Assembly (NCBI GenBank): GCA_045659265.1
Contig: JAZOWO010000131.1
Coordinates: 1 to 64,000 of the forward strand
Reading direction: 5' to 3'
DNA from: UMGS1649 sp045659265
GTDB lineage: Bacteria; Bacillota; Clostridia; TANB77; CAG-465
DNA length: 64,000 nucleotides
Shown piece after piece: positions 42,252-50,925 of this stretch (positions within the stretch are counted from its first letter, which is position 1; each line of letters starts with the position of its first letter). Under the pieces are notes generated by a model. The model did no database searches. It was not told where the DNA came from and was given only the letters and a program-made list of their open reading frames with translations. The position numbers and the translations under genes are program-made.

Positions 42252-42545
42252 ATGATTTTGAAGGAACATGCTTTTGCAAAGATTAAGGCGGATGCAGAGA
42301 ACTACAAAGGACAAGAATTACATTTTAAATATAATGTTGGAAGAAACAAAGTTGAGAATCTAACAGGTGTTATTGAGGGCGTTTACAGCGATAAGTTCAG
42401 AATTAGACGCACTGACATTGCTGCCCCTGCGACATTTAGTTATGCAGATATACTAACGAATTCATTAGAAGTTACAAGCCTAGATGGTGGAGAACAGTTA
42501 TTAAGCTATGAATTTGATACTAGCAAAAAAATAGTGCAATTATAA
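42252..42545 (+). CDS. veg: Veg-like protein
   Basis: A 97-residue protein resembling Veg (DUF1021), a small highly transcribed Firmicutes protein that stimulates biofilm formation in Bacillus by antagonising SinR. The core GRNKVENLTGVIEGVYSDKF followed by TFSYADILTNSLEV matches the family (GRRKTIERSG.L.E.YP.VF, SYSYADVLT..VE). It is longer than the 86-residue Bacillus protein by a C-terminal extension. ATG at 42252 after AGAGGTGG. As in Bacillus it has a strong promoter and is monocistronic. Confidence 0.85.
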   Translation: MILKEHAFAKIKADAENYKGQELHFKYNVGRNKVENLTGVIEGVYSDKFRIRRTDIAAPATFSYADILTNSLEVTSLDGGEQLLSYEFDTSKKIVQL

Positions 42546-42554
42546 GTTATTAAG

Positions 42555-42582
42555 AACGTGTTCTTTTTGAGCACGTTTTTTT
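42555..42582 (+). terminator. Terminator of veg
   Basis: AACGTGTTC / GAGCACGTT stem with a five-T loop and T run. Confidence 0.85.
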
Positions 42583-42660
42583 GTCGCTTTTTGCAAATGA
42601 ATAATATACTAGAGTACGTAAGATAAAAGGCTAAGCAACATGAAAAATAAACAAAAGTTG

Positions 42661-42688
42661 TTTACATTAATTAACCATAAGATATAAT
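42661..42688 (+). promoter_or_regulatory. Possible upstream promoter in the recA leader region
   Basis: TTTACA (42661-42666), 16 bases, TATAAT (42683-42688), about 60 bases upstream of the main recA promoter. The surrounding bases 42583-42723 contain no gene that I can see. Confidence 0.35.
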
Positions 42689-42723
42689 AAAAATATAAAT
42701 TTTGAAATTTATTAAAAAAAGTG

Positions 42724-42752
42724 TTGACAAACAATTGTTCTTTATATATAAT
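42724..42752 (+). promoter_or_regulatory. Promoter of recA
   Basis: Consensus TTGACA (42724-42729), 17 bases, consensus TATAAT (42747-42752). Confidence 0.9.
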
Positions 42753-42777
42753 GATGTCATACTAAAACAAATGTTCG
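42729..42777 (+). promoter_or_regulatory. Two LexA-type operators at recA
   Basis: AAAC-AATT-GTTC (42729-42740) lies in the spacer between -35 and -10, and AAAC-AAAT-GTTCG (42765-42777) downstream of the start point. Both fit the Gram-positive SOS box (GAAC-N4-GTTC) with one mismatch in the left half. Confidence 0.6.
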
Positions 42778-42797
42778 TTATTTAGGAGGTAATATTA

Positions 42798-43859
42798 ATG
42801 ATAACTGATGAAAGAAAGAAAGCTTTAGATATAGCTTTATCACAAATTGAAAAGAACTTTGGTAAAGGTTCTGTTATGAAACTTGGAGAAGTAGGAAGTG
42901 TAAATGTTGATGCAATACCAACAGGAGCACTTAGCTTAGATATAGCGTTAGGTATTGGTGGAGTTCCACGTGGAAGAATAATAGAAGTATTTGGACCAGA
43001 ATCTTCTGGTAAAACTACAGTTGCTTTACACATGATTGCTGAAGCTCAAAAAATGGGTGGAATTGCAGCATTCATAGATGCAGAACACGCATTAGATCCA
43101 GTATATGCTAAACACTTAGGAGTAGATGTAGATAACCTTATAGTATCTCAACCAGATACAGGAGAACAAGCACTAGAGATTACTGAACAATTAGTAAGAA
43201 GTGGCGCTATAGATATTATAGTAGTAGACTCTGTTGCAGCGTTAGTTCCTAAGGCTGAAATAGATGGTGAAATGGGAGATTCTCATGTTGGTCTTCAAGC
43301 TAGACTTATGTCTCAAGCTTTAAGAAAATTAACAGGTGTACTTGCAAAATCTAAAACAGTTGCAGTATTCATTAACCAATTAAGAGAAAAAGTTGGTATA
43401 ATGTTTGGTAACCCTGAAACAACACCAGGTGGTAGAGCACTTAAATTCTATTCTTCTGTAAGATTAGATGTTAGAAAACAAGAAGCTATAAAGATAAACG
43501 GAGAAGTAATGGGTTCTAGAACAAAAGTTAAAGTTGTTAAGAACAAAGTTGCACCTCCATTTAGAGAAGCAGAATTTGATATTGTTTACGGTAAAGGTAT
43601 TTCAACTTCTGGTTGTATATTAGATCTTGCTGTAAACTTAGATATAGTAAACAAGAGTGGAGCATGGTTCTCATACAATGGTGAAAAGATTGGTCAAGGA
43701 AGAGAAGCAGCGAAGGCATTCTTAGAAGCAAACAAGAATATTATGGCTGAAGTAGAAAAGAAAGTAAGAGACAACTTTAATGTTGCATTTGAAAAGAGTC
43801 TTGGAGAAATGGAAGAAGACGCTGAAGAAGATGTAATGTTAGAAGAAGAGGAGAACTAA
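42798..43859 (+). CDS. recA: Recombinase RecA
   Basis: A 353-residue ATP-dependent recombinase and SOS co-protease. Walker A is GPESSGKTT (about residues 65-73), with IDAEHALDPVYA, Walker B IIVVDSVAALVPKAE, loop L1/L2 with GLQARLMSQALRKLTG and NQLREKVG, and an acidic C-terminal tail EEDAEEDVMLEEEEN. AGGAGGT precedes the ATG. Two SOS-type boxes flank the promoter core, implying LexA control. recX follows after two bases and scpA is coupled to recX. Confidence 0.98.
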   Translation: MITDERKKALDIALSQIEKNFGKGSVMKLGEVGSVNVDAIPTGALSLDIALGIGGVPRGRIIEVFGPESSGKTTVALHMIAEAQKMGGIAAFIDAEHALDPVYAKHLGVDVDNLIVSQPDTGEQALEITEQLVRSGAIDIIVVDSVAALVPKAEIDGEMGDSHVGLQARLMSQALRKLTGVLAKSKTVAVFINQLREKVGIMFGNPETTPGGRALKFYSSVRLDVRKQEAIKINGEVMGSRTKVKVVKNKVAPPFREAEFDIVYGKGISTSGCILDLAVNLDIVNKSGAWFSYNGEKIGQGREAAKAFLEANKNIMAEVEKKVRDNFNVAFEKSLGEMEEDAEEDVMLEEEEN

Positions 43860-43860
43860 T

Positions 43861-44274
43861 TTGAATAATTCAGAGATGAATATATTAGCTAGAGATAAAG
43901 CTATTAGATATATAGGCATTTCTAAAAAAACAGAATATGAAGTTAGACAGAAATTGAAGAGGTTACAAGTAACCTCTTCTGTCATAGATGAGGAAATTGA
44001 ATATCTAAAGGAATTAGGCTTTATAGATGATAAAGACTATGTTAAATGTTTTATTAGACAATGCGCAAAACTTAAGCAATACTCTATATATGAAATTTAT
44101 AACAAGCTCTTGCAAAAAGGGCTTCAAACTAGTATAATCGAAGAAGAATTGGAGCTTCTTAAAGATTCGGATTATGAAGAACAAGTTAGAGAAAAACTTG
44201 AAAATGGAAAATTAAAATCATATGATGAAGAAAAGAAGAAAGCATACTTTTATAGGAGAGGGTTTAAGTTTTAA
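43861..44274 (+). CDS. recX: Regulatory protein RecX
   Basis: A 137-residue all-helical modulator that caps or inhibits RecA filaments. It has the RecX three-helix repeats: ARDKAIRYIGISKKTEYEVR, then EEIEYLKELGFIDDKDYVKC, ending in YFYRRGFKF, the typical RecX C-terminus. The start is a TTG two bases after the recA stop, with GAGGAGAA inside the recA end as ribosome site. Its stop shares one base with the scpA start (TAATG). Confidence 0.9.
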   Translation: MNNSEMNILARDKAIRYIGISKKTEYEVRQKLKRLQVTSSVIDEEIEYLKELGFIDDKDYVKCFIRQCAKLKQYSIYEIYNKLLQKGLQTSIIEEELELLKDSDYEEQVREKLENGKLKSYDEEKKKAYFYRRGFKF

Positions 44275-45083
44275 TGGAGAATGTAGTTATGGACGAAGTC
44301 CTAGGCGAAAATACACATGAAAAACATACAGTGGCTATTTCAAACTTTGAAGGGCCGCTGGATTTGTTATGCTTTTTAATAAGTAAAAACAAAATGGATA
44401 TTTTCGATATTTCTCTAAGCGAACTTACAGATAAATATATAGAATATCTAAATGAGATGCAAAGCTTAGATATGGAAATAGCTACAGAGTTTATGGTTAT
44501 GGCTACAACTTTGTTATACATTAAATCTAAAAAGCTTCTTCCAATAGCTGAACCAGAAGAAGATGGTGAGCCTGAAATAACTGAAGAAGAGCTTTTAGAA
44601 AGAATAGCTAAGTATAAAATGTATAAAGAGTTACAACCTACATTAAGAGAAATGTATACATTATACTTTGGAACTTTTGAAAAGCTTCCAGAGAATATTA
44701 AAGTAAAAAGAGAACTAAACAAAGACAGCTTAACTTCTAAAGAAAATCTTTTAGAGTTATATAACGATGTACTTAAACGTAAATTCGATAAAATAAACAT
44801 CAAGTCTGAAGAAATAAAGAAGATTGCGTTATATGAAAAGGTAACAATTAAGAGCAAAGTTAAGCAAATAATAGAAGTGTTTAAATCTAAAAAGAGTTTT
44901 GTGTTTGGCAAGCTATTTAACAGAAAAGATTCAACTAACATAGATGTTGTAACAGCGTTCTTAAGTGTACTTGAACTTTCAAGACTTAAACATGTAGCAT
45001 TAAAACAAGAAAAAATATATGGAGATATTACAGTAGACAAAATATCTGATGCTCCAATAGATGTTTCTTTAATTAACGAATAA
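44274..45083 (+). CDS. scpA: Segregation and condensation protein A
   Basis: The 269-residue kleisin of the SMC condensin. The N-terminal SMC-neck-binding domain has ISNFEGPLDLLCFLISKNKM followed by DIFDISLSELTDKYIEYL and MATTLLYIKSKKLLP, all diagnostic. A linker and the C-terminal winged helix (VTAFLSVLELSRLKHV), which binds the SMC head, complete it. It is coupled to recX. The usual partner gene scpB does not follow; a DUF2953 gene and gerW do. Confidence 0.93.
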   Translation: MENVVMDEVLGENTHEKHTVAISNFEGPLDLLCFLISKNKMDIFDISLSELTDKYIEYLNEMQSLDMEIATEFMVMATTLLYIKSKKLLPIAEPEEDGEPEITEEELLERIAKYKMYKELQPTLREMYTLYFGTFEKLPENIKVKRELNKDSLTSKENLLELYNDVLKRKFDKINIKSEEIKKIALYEKVTIKSKVKQIIEVFKSKKSFVFGKLFNRKDSTNIDVVTAFLSVLELSRLKHVALKQEKIYGDITVDKISDAPIDVSLINE

Positions 45084-45120
45084 AATACAAAAATTGGGAA
45101 AAAATATAACTGGTGATTAT

Positions 45121-45741
45121 ATGATACAAATCATATTGCTGGTTATATTTTTTCTTTTTACATACTTGTTCTTTGCACCTAACAGTATAGTGGTAAAAGT
45201 TAATATTAAAGCAGATAACTATTTTACAAACATTACTAAACTTGAGGGAACAGAGAATATTGTTAAGATAAAGCTATTAAATATGTTTACTGTATATAAA
45301 AAAGAGTTGTTTGCAAAGGATGAAAACAATAAAGCTAAAACAAAAGAGAACAATACATTGCTTAACAAAGACCTTGTGGATAGTGTTATTAAAAGGTTAA
45401 TAAAAAAAGCAAAATTAGATAAATTTGTGTTATCTTTAGGTTTCAATTTAGATGATCCAATTGCTAACTCGTATGTAAATGCATCACTTAATACAATTCT
45501 TTGTATGTATATAAATTGTAACCAAAAGAAATTTAACCTAAATAATTTGTATTACAGGACATATATAAGTGAAGATTTGTTATATCTTAATTTTGAAGGT
45601 ATAATTAATGTTTCTCTTACAGATACTATAAAAGTAATTGCAAAAGAGTATTTTAATAATAAGAAGAAAATAAATAAGAATAAAGAAAGTAAAATACTTG
45701 AGCATAGAAAAGGAGATAAATTATGGCGGAACATCCAATAG
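45121..45741 (+). CDS. DUF2953 domain protein
   Basis: A 206-residue protein with one N-terminal helix (IQIILLVIFFLFTYLFFA) followed by a beta-rich stretch, a charged Lys/Glu/Asn segment and a second beta region ending in a basic tail. The order DUF2953-gerW (ytfI-ytfJ in Bacillus) supports the DUF2953 assignment; motifs are weak. The ATG at 45121 has GGTGAT upstream. Its last 19 bases overlap the start of gerW, whose ribosome site lies within it. Probably a sporulation-associated membrane protein. Confidence 0.7.
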   Translation: MIQIILLVIFFLFTYLFFAPNSIVVKVNIKADNYFTNITKLEGTENIVKIKLLNMFTVYKKELFAKDENNKAKTKENNTLLNKDLVDSVIKRLIKKAKLDKFVLSLGFNLDDPIANSYVNASLNTILCMYINCNQKKFNLNNLYYRTYISEDLLYLNFEGIINVSLTDTIKVIAKEYFNNKKKINKNKESKILEHRKGDKLWRNIQ

Positions 45742-46151
45742 ATAACCTTATGGTTACAGCAATGAATTCTTTAAGAGACATGATTGATGTAAATACAATT
45801 GTAGGAGATACAGTGCAAAGTGCAGATGGTACGGTTATTATACCGGTATCTAAAGTTGCTTTTGGTTTTGCGGCAGGTGGAAGTGAGTTTGAGAGTGGTA
45901 AAACAAACAAGTATCAAGACAACCCTAAAATGCCATTTGGAGGTGGAAGTGGTGCAGGAGTGAAAATATCCCCTGTTGCATTTTTAGTCGTTAAAGATGG
46001 CGTTATAAAGCTTCTAACGATAGATGCAGATAAACCTTTAGATAAACTTGTAGATTTAATCCCGGATGTAGTAAACAAGATTGTGGAAACAGTGGATAAG
46101 AACTTCTTAAATCCAACAACTAAGCTTAAAATTATTAAAAGTGAAGAGTAG
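45723..46151 (+). CDS. gerW: GerW (YtfJ) family sporulation protein
   Basis: A 142-residue protein of the GerW/YtfJ family, in Bacillus a forespore-made protein needed for normal germination. Diagnostic parts are DVNTIVGDTVQSADGTVIIP, VAFGFAAGGSEF and a glycine-rich loop FGGGSGAGVKISPVAFLVV. AAAGGAGA precedes the ATG within the previous gene. The stop codon lies in the left arm of the terminator. It joins the SASP, spoIIA and ger genes as evidence for sporulation. Confidence 0.93.
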   Translation: MAEHPIDNLMVTAMNSLRDMIDVNTIVGDTVQSADGTVIIPVSKVAFGFAAGGSEFESGKTNKYQDNPKMPFGGGSGAGVKISPVAFLVVKDGVIKLLTIDADKPLDKLVDLIPDVVNKIVETVDKNFLNPTTKLKIIKSEE

Positions 46152-46174
46152 AAGAATTTTCTTCTACTTTTTTT
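46147..46174 (+). terminator. Terminator of the recA-gerW stretch
   Basis: AGTAGAAGAA / TTCTTCTACT stem with a two-base centre and T run, overlapping the gerW stop. Confidence 0.85.
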
Positions 46175-46184
46175 ATTTTGTCTG

Positions 46185-46213
46185 TTGACAAATGAAAAAC
46201 AAAATAGTATTAT
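46185..46213 (+). promoter_or_regulatory. Promoter of the GntR/ABC operon
   Basis: TTGACA (46185-46190), 17 bases, TATTAT (46208-46213). Confidence 0.75.
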
Positions 46214-46233
46214 TGTATTAGTTAAGTAATACA
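46214..46233 (+). promoter_or_regulatory. Inverted repeat, likely GntR-family operator
   Basis: TGTATTA (46214-46220) and TAATACA (46227-46233) form a perfect 7-bp inverted repeat with a six-base centre, directly after the -10 box and so over the start point. The position suits autorepression by the YtrA-type regulator that follows. Confidence 0.65.
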
Positions 46234-46273
46234 GTGATGGTAAATAATTAGGCAAACGGAAAAAGGAGGACTA

Positions 46274-46640
46274 ATGGATTATATTTTTGATAACGAAAGA
46301 CCAATATATATGCAGTTAATAGATAAGGTAAGAGTTGAAATTGTTTCCGGAAAGTTAAAAGCACGGAGATAAACTACCATCTGTAAGAGAACTGGCTTTA
46401 ACTACTAAAGTAAACCCCAATACTGTACAAAAAGCATTAGGAGAACTAGAAGCTAGTGGCCTTATATATACCGAAAGAACAAATGGCAAATTTGTTACAG
46501 ATAATAGCGAGCTTATAGAAAAATTAAAATTAGAGCTTGCTAAGGAAAAAGTAAATAATTACTTAAATGCAATGAAAGATATAGGCATATCTTACGAGGA
46601 TGCTGTTAAATATATTAATGAATTAGGAGGAAATAACTAA
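46274..46640 (+). pseudogene. GntR family (YtrA/YhcF type) regulator with a frameshift
   Basis: The ATG at 46274 follows AAAAGGAGGA. Frame one reads MDYIFDNERPIYMQLIDKVR ... VSGKLKA and stops at 46372; from 46365 a second frame continues GDKLPSVRELALTTKVNPNT, VQKALGELEASGLIYTERT and a helical tail to a TAA at 46638. Joined, they give a typical YtrA-type repressor of about 121 residues: winged helix plus short C-terminal helix. One extra base near 46362-46364 (AAAGCACGGAGAT) breaks the frame. It could be a true mutation, a sequence error or frameshifting; no slippery heptamer is evident. The stop overlaps the ABC gene start by one base. Confidence 0.85.
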
Positions 46641-47335
46641 TGGAATTATTAGAATGCAAAAACTTATGTAAGAACTATGATGAAAAACAAGTTCTTAAAG
46701 ATGTGAACTTAAAAGTTTCAAGTGGAAAGATAATTGGTCTTTTAGGTAAAAACGGAACAGGTAAAACAACGTTAATTAAACTAATAAATGACCTTTTAAC
46801 ACCAACAAGTGGAGAAGTATTAATAGAAGGTAAGAAGCCAGGTGTAGAATCTAAAGAGATTATTGCATATTTACCAGAAAGAACATATCTAGATAAAGGG
46901 ATGACTGTTAAAGAAGCAATTAAATACTTCAAGGAATTCTACAAAAGCTTTGATGAAACTAAAGCATACAAGTTATTAAAAGATTTAGACTTAGATGAAA
47001 ACACAAAGATTTCTAAAATGTCTAAAGGTATGCAAGAAAAACTTCAATTAATACTTGTAATGAGTAGAGATGCAAAGTTATATATACTAGATGAACCTCT
47101 AGGTGGAGTAGATCCTGCAACAAGAGATTATATACTAGATACAATACTTTCTAATTTTTCTGAAGGTGCATCTGTAATAATTTCTACACACTTAATTTCA
47201 GATATTGAAAGAATTTTAGATGAAGTAATATTTATAGACAAAGGTAAGATAGTATTAACTTCATCAGCAGATGAATTGAGAAACAAAGAAAATGCATCAA
47301 TAGATGAAATCTTTAGGAGGTATTTCAAATGTTAG
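46640..47335 (+). CDS. ABC transporter ATP-binding protein (YtrB type)
   Basis: A 231-residue ATPase. Walker A is GLLGKNGTGKTTL (about residues 36-48), signature KMSKGMQEKLQL (about 129-140), Walker B LYILDEPLGGVDP and switch His in STHLISD. With a GntR regulator in front and a permease behind it forms the ytrA-ytrB-like arrangement, in other Firmicutes linked to cell-wall antibiotic stress or acetoin; the substrate here is not known. It overlaps the regulator gene by one base and the permease by seven. Confidence 0.92.
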   Translation: MELLECKNLCKNYDEKQVLKDVNLKVSSGKIIGLLGKNGTGKTTLIKLINDLLTPTSGEVLIEGKKPGVESKEIIAYLPERTYLDKGMTVKEAIKYFKEFYKSFDETKAYKLLKDLDLDENTKISKMSKGMQEKLQLILVMSRDAKLYILDEPLGGVDPATRDYILDTILSNFSEGASVIISTHLISDIERILDEVIFIDKGKIVLTSSADELRNKENASIDEIFRRYFKC

Positions 47336-48120
47336 GCAAATTATTAAAATACGATTTGAAATGGGTATATAAACTGGTTGTAATCTTCTATATTTTAGCT
47401 TTTATTTTCTCTGGAGTAGGAAGATTACTTGCAGAAGTACAAAACTCAATGCTATTAGATATTGTATCTAAAATATCTATAGGAACTGGTATTTCTATGG
47501 CGGTGAGTGCACTTGTAAATTGTCTTATGAGACTATGGGGTGGATTTGTTGTTAGTGTGTATAAAGATGAATCATACTTAACGCATACACTTCCAGTAGA
47601 GAAGAAAACAATATTTGCATCAAAGGTTATAGCAGGAATAGTTAGTGTGTTTACAACTACAATTGTAACGATAGGCTGTGTATTTATCTGTTATTATTCT
47701 GAAGCAAATATGCAAGCTGTTAAAGCTTTGTTAGAGATTGCAGCAACAACATACAACACAACAGTATTAAACTTTTTATTAGTAGTTTCTTTATTAGTAT
47801 TTGTGGAAATACTGTTCATACTTTTTATTGGTTTTGTAGGAATAGTAATAGGTCACAGAGCTAATCAAAGAAAAATGGCAAAAAGTATAATAACTAGCTT
47901 TGTGTTATATGCGGTATTTCAAGTATTAACTCTAGTAGTTATATTTATTTATGGAGTATTTGATCCTGCTGTTATGAACTTAATTAATACAACAGAACAA
48001 ATAGATATACTTTCGCTTAAAACTTTAATGTATGTTGCAACGATGGCATATAGCATATATCTAGTTGTGCTGTACACTCTTGGTAAAGCACAGTTAAACA
48101 AAGGTGTAAATGTAGAGTAA
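47329..48120 (+). CDS. ABC transporter permease
   Basis: A 263-residue membrane protein with about six helices (near residues 14-32, 46-66, 97-118, 145-172, 185-207 and 235-253). The soluble loop DESYLTHTLPVEKKTIFASK after helix two is typical of the YtrC/YtrF-like and ABC-2 type permeases paired with stand-alone ATPases. GGAGG inside the end of the ATPase gene serves as ribosome site. Partner of the ATPase at 46640; substrate unknown. Confidence 0.88.
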   Translation: MLGKLLKYDLKWVYKLVVIFYILAFIFSGVGRLLAEVQNSMLLDIVSKISIGTGISMAVSALVNCLMRLWGGFVVSVYKDESYLTHTLPVEKKTIFASKVIAGIVSVFTTTIVTIGCVFICYYSEANMQAVKALLEIAATTYNTTVLNFLLVVSLLVFVEILFILFIGFVGIVIGHRANQRKMAKSIITSFVLYAVFQVLTLVVIFIYGVFDPAVMNLINTTEQIDILSLKTLMYVATMAYSIYLVVLYTLGKAQLNKGVNVE

Positions 48121-48132
48121 TAAACAAAACAG

Positions 48133-48167
48133 AAACAAAAAAGAGCACATTGTGCTCTTTTTTGTTT
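48133..48167 (+). terminator. Terminator of the GntR/ABC operon
   Basis: AAACAAAAAAGAGCACA pairs with its complement ending TTTGTTT at 48151-48167. Confidence 0.9.
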
Positions 48168-48172
48168 TGCTT

Positions 48173-48202
48173 TGTATACCTAGAAATATTTAGTAAATAA
48201 TA
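48173..48202 (+). promoter_or_regulatory. Possible forespore (sigma-G) promoter of the ger operon
   Basis: TGTATA (48173-48178), 17 bases, AATAATA (48196-48202), close to the sigma-G pattern G-x-A-T-A / CATxxTA and not to the vegetative one. No other promoter is visible before 48218. Confidence 0.4.
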
Positions 48203-48217
48203 TATTTAGGTGAAATT

Positions 48218-49666
48218 ATGCAGTTTAGTAAAAAGAAACAAGAAACAAAATCTATGTTAATGGAAAGTTTGCAAAATGATCTTTCTAACTGTTCAGATTT
48301 TGTTGTTCAAAAAATAGTAACTGAGCCAAGTGGTTTAGAAATATATAAATTGTACTTTAATATGCTTATTAACATGCAGATTATTGATGAAGAAATATTA
48401 AAACCTTTAGCAAATAATTTAGCAAGTGTAAATAACACAACTGACCTACAAAACCTAATTACTGAAGGCAAGATTTATCACATAGATATAAAAGTTACTA
48501 CAGACAAAGATAAAATTATTGAAGCAATATTAGATGGTTGCTTTGCTTTAGTTTGTGAGGAACAAGGATATATTTTCGATACGCGTAATTACAGTAGAAG
48601 AAGTATAGATGAGCCGGCTAACGAAAGTGTTGTAATAGGACCAAGAGAAGGATTTATTGAAGCAAGAACAACAAACATTTCTTTGCTTAGAAGAAGATTA
48701 CAAAGTCCTAAACTTAAAGTTTTAGATGAAACAATTGGTACTGAAACTAAAACAACAGTATCTGTTTTGTATATGGAAGGCACAGCAAATCAGGAACTTG
48801 TAAAAGACGTTGTGGAGAGAATTAAAAGTATAGATATTCCGGCTTTAATATCTATAACAGACTTTGAGGAACATATGGTGGAAAGAAAGTATTCCATATT
48901 TCCTCAGTTAATATCTACTGAAAAACCAGATAAGGTTGCAGCAAATATTATTGAAGGAAAGGTTGCAGTTGTAATTGATGGATTCCCGATGGTATATGTA
49001 ATGCCAGCAGTATTTGCTATGTTTATGCAAGCTCCAGAAGAATACAACATTAACTATTTTGTAAGTTCGTTTATTAGACTAATCCGTTATATATCTACCT
49101 TCTTAACTTTAACATTACCTGGACTATACATATCCGTTATAACATTCCATCAGGAGATGTTGCCGACTACACTTGCAAAAAGTATTATAGCTAGTAAACA
49201 AGATGTGCCGCTACCTGCTTATCTTGAGATAATAATAATGTTATTCGCATTTGAGATACTGCTTGAAGCGGGGAATAGGATGCCTAAGACTGCAGGTCAA
49301 ACAGTATCTATAGTTGGTGCATTAATAGTTGGTGAAGCAGCAGTTAATGCTAAATTTGTATCTCCAGCGGTTGTTGTTATTGTTGCAGCATCTGCAATAT
49401 GTGGTTTTGTAATACCAAGTCCAGATATGGCAAACTCGGTTAGACTTGGAAGAATGTTTTTGGTAGTATGTGCATCAATTGCTGGGCTATATGGAATGTC
49501 TTTAGCATTAATTACAGCAATATATTATTTAAGTGGAATGACTTCATTTAAGACATCGTACTTAAAACCTTTTGCAGATAATGGTGGTAAAGCACTTCTT
49601 GCGGATACACTAATTAGGACACCGAGTACCAAAAAGAAAGGCAAAATGGTTAGGTGGAAAGTATGA
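48218..49666 (+). CDS. Spore germination receptor A subunit (GerA/GerKA family)
   Basis: A 482-residue subunit of a germinant receptor in the inner spore membrane. The N-terminal soluble domain (about 1-245) contains GCFALVCEEQGYIFDTRNYS, RSIDEPANESVVIGPREGFIE and RTTNISLLRRRL, which are hallmarks of GerAA/GerKA. The C-terminal half has four to five membrane segments with LTLPGLYISVITFHQEMLPT. AGGTGAAA precedes the ATG. First gene of a four-gene ger operon. Confidence 0.95.
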   Translation: MQFSKKKQETKSMLMESLQNDLSNCSDFVVQKIVTEPSGLEIYKLYFNMLINMQIIDEEILKPLANNLASVNNTTDLQNLITEGKIYHIDIKVTTDKDKIIEAILDGCFALVCEEQGYIFDTRNYSRRSIDEPANESVVIGPREGFIEARTTNISLLRRRLQSPKLKVLDETIGTETKTTVSVLYMEGTANQELVKDVVERIKSIDIPALISITDFEEHMVERKYSIFPQLISTEKPDKVAANIIEGKVAVVIDGFPMVYVMPAVFAMFMQAPEEYNINYFVSSFIRLIRYISTFLTLTLPGLYISVITFHQEMLPTTLAKSIIASKQDVPLPAYLEIIIMLFAFEILLEAGNRMPKTAGQTVSIVGALIVGEAAVNAKFVSPAVVVIVAASAICGFVIPSPDMANSVRLGRMFLVVCASIAGLYGMSLALITAIYYLSGMTSFKTSYLKPFADNGGKALLADTLIRTPSTKKKGKMVRWKV

Positions 49667-50925
49667 GAGCTAAGATTATATGTATAATTACAACAATACT
49701 TTTAATAACAGTTACATTATTTAATACAGAGTTAATACCTTTAAGACGTGAAATTTCAGATATTGAAGTTGTAATGGTAGCAGGGCTAGATAAAACAGAA
49801 ACAGGTTATGAAATGTCTTACTTAAAAGGTGATGAAATGAAAATGGAAAATAGCAATAGTGGTAAAGAGACACTTAAAGTTATTTCTATAGATGCAGATA
49901 ACTATAACTTTGATATGCGCCACATACAAACAACAACAGATAAGTATATTACGTCTAGCCATATTCAATATTACTTTATAGGGGAAGAAACAGCTAAAAC
50001 AGATTTTTATCACGTAATTGATGCAATAGTTAGAGGATACCAAACAAGACTTAATGCAAGAATATATGTGGTAAAAGGTGCGACAGCAAAAGAGTTTTTA
50101 GAAAAAGCGGCGTCATCAGATTACAAGTTAGAAGATAAACTTGAACTTATGCAAAACGACTTTTGGGCGCAAAGAGTAAGTATGGATATTGAAGTTTTAG
50201 ACGTAGTAAAAACCTTGTTTACTAAAGAGGGAATAGGTATGATTCCTTTAATAGAGTTTACAGATTATTTAGGTGCTTTTGATGAAAAAGTAGAAGAATA
50301 CGATAGCATGCATGGTGGTGAAAGTGTGGATAATATATCTACGGAACATAGCGGAATTGAGGAAACTCACGTGCCATTTAGTTATGCTGGTGTTGGAATA
50401 ATTAAAGATATGCAAATGGTAGATATGCTAACAGAAAAAGAGACTATGGTCGCCAATTATATATTAAGCAAAAACAATGCATCAGAGATAAGTATAAAAA
50501 ATAAAGATACATTTGTCTCTTTTGGAATAGACACATTAAATGTAAAAGAAAAGTTTAAGTTTAATAACAAAGATATACTAGAAGAAATAATATTTGAAGT
50601 TACATTTGATGCAAACTATGAAGAAGTAAAGGCACTAGAACCAGTCTTTACTCTTACTAAAGTAGAGGAATATGAGAAACAATTAAACGATATTGTAAAA
50701 AAACAAGTGGAAGATATACTTAAATTAGAATTAGAAAAAAGCATGGATTTTTTAGCGCTTAAAGGGAAATTAGAGTTCAAGCATCCATATAAGTATAAGA
50801 AGAATGAGAATAATTTTATGGATATACTTAAGAATTGCAAAATAACAGTTGAGGCAAAGGGTAAAATAGAAGCAACATATGATGTGGTTGAAAGCAATTA
50901 CAAACAAAAGGGGTGGAGCAAATGA
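49663..50925 (+). CDS. Spore germination receptor C subunit (Ger(x)C family)
   Basis: A 420-residue protein matching the Ger(x)C family: an early VMVAGLDKTETGYEMSY block, then GVGIIKDMQMVDMLTEKET and a C-terminal domain with KVEEYEKQLNDIVKKQVED. C subunits are normally lipoproteins with a Cys after the signal sequence; here the hydrophobic segment (residues 5-22) is followed by NTELIPLRREISD with no cysteine, so lipid anchoring looks absent and the helix itself probably anchors it. The ATG at 49663 overlaps the end of the A-subunit gene by four bases. Confidence 0.9.
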   Translation: MRAKIICIITTILLITVTLFNTELIPLRREISDIEVVMVAGLDKTETGYEMSYLKGDEMKMENSNSGKETLKVISIDADNYNFDMRHIQTTTDKYITSSHIQYYFIGEETAKTDFYHVIDAIVRGYQTRLNARIYVVKGATAKEFLEKAASSDYKLEDKLELMQNDFWAQRVSMDIEVLDVVKTLFTKEGIGMIPLIEFTDYLGAFDEKVEEYDSMHGGESVDNISTEHSGIEETHVPFSYAGVGIIKDMQMVDMLTEKETMVANYILSKNNASEISIKNKDTFVSFGIDTLNVKEKFKFNNKDILEEIIFEVTFDANYEEVKALEPVFTLTKVEEYEKQLNDIVKKQVEDILKLELEKSMDFLALKGKLEFKHPYKYKKNENNFMDILKNCKITVEAKGKIEATYDVVESNYKQKGWSK

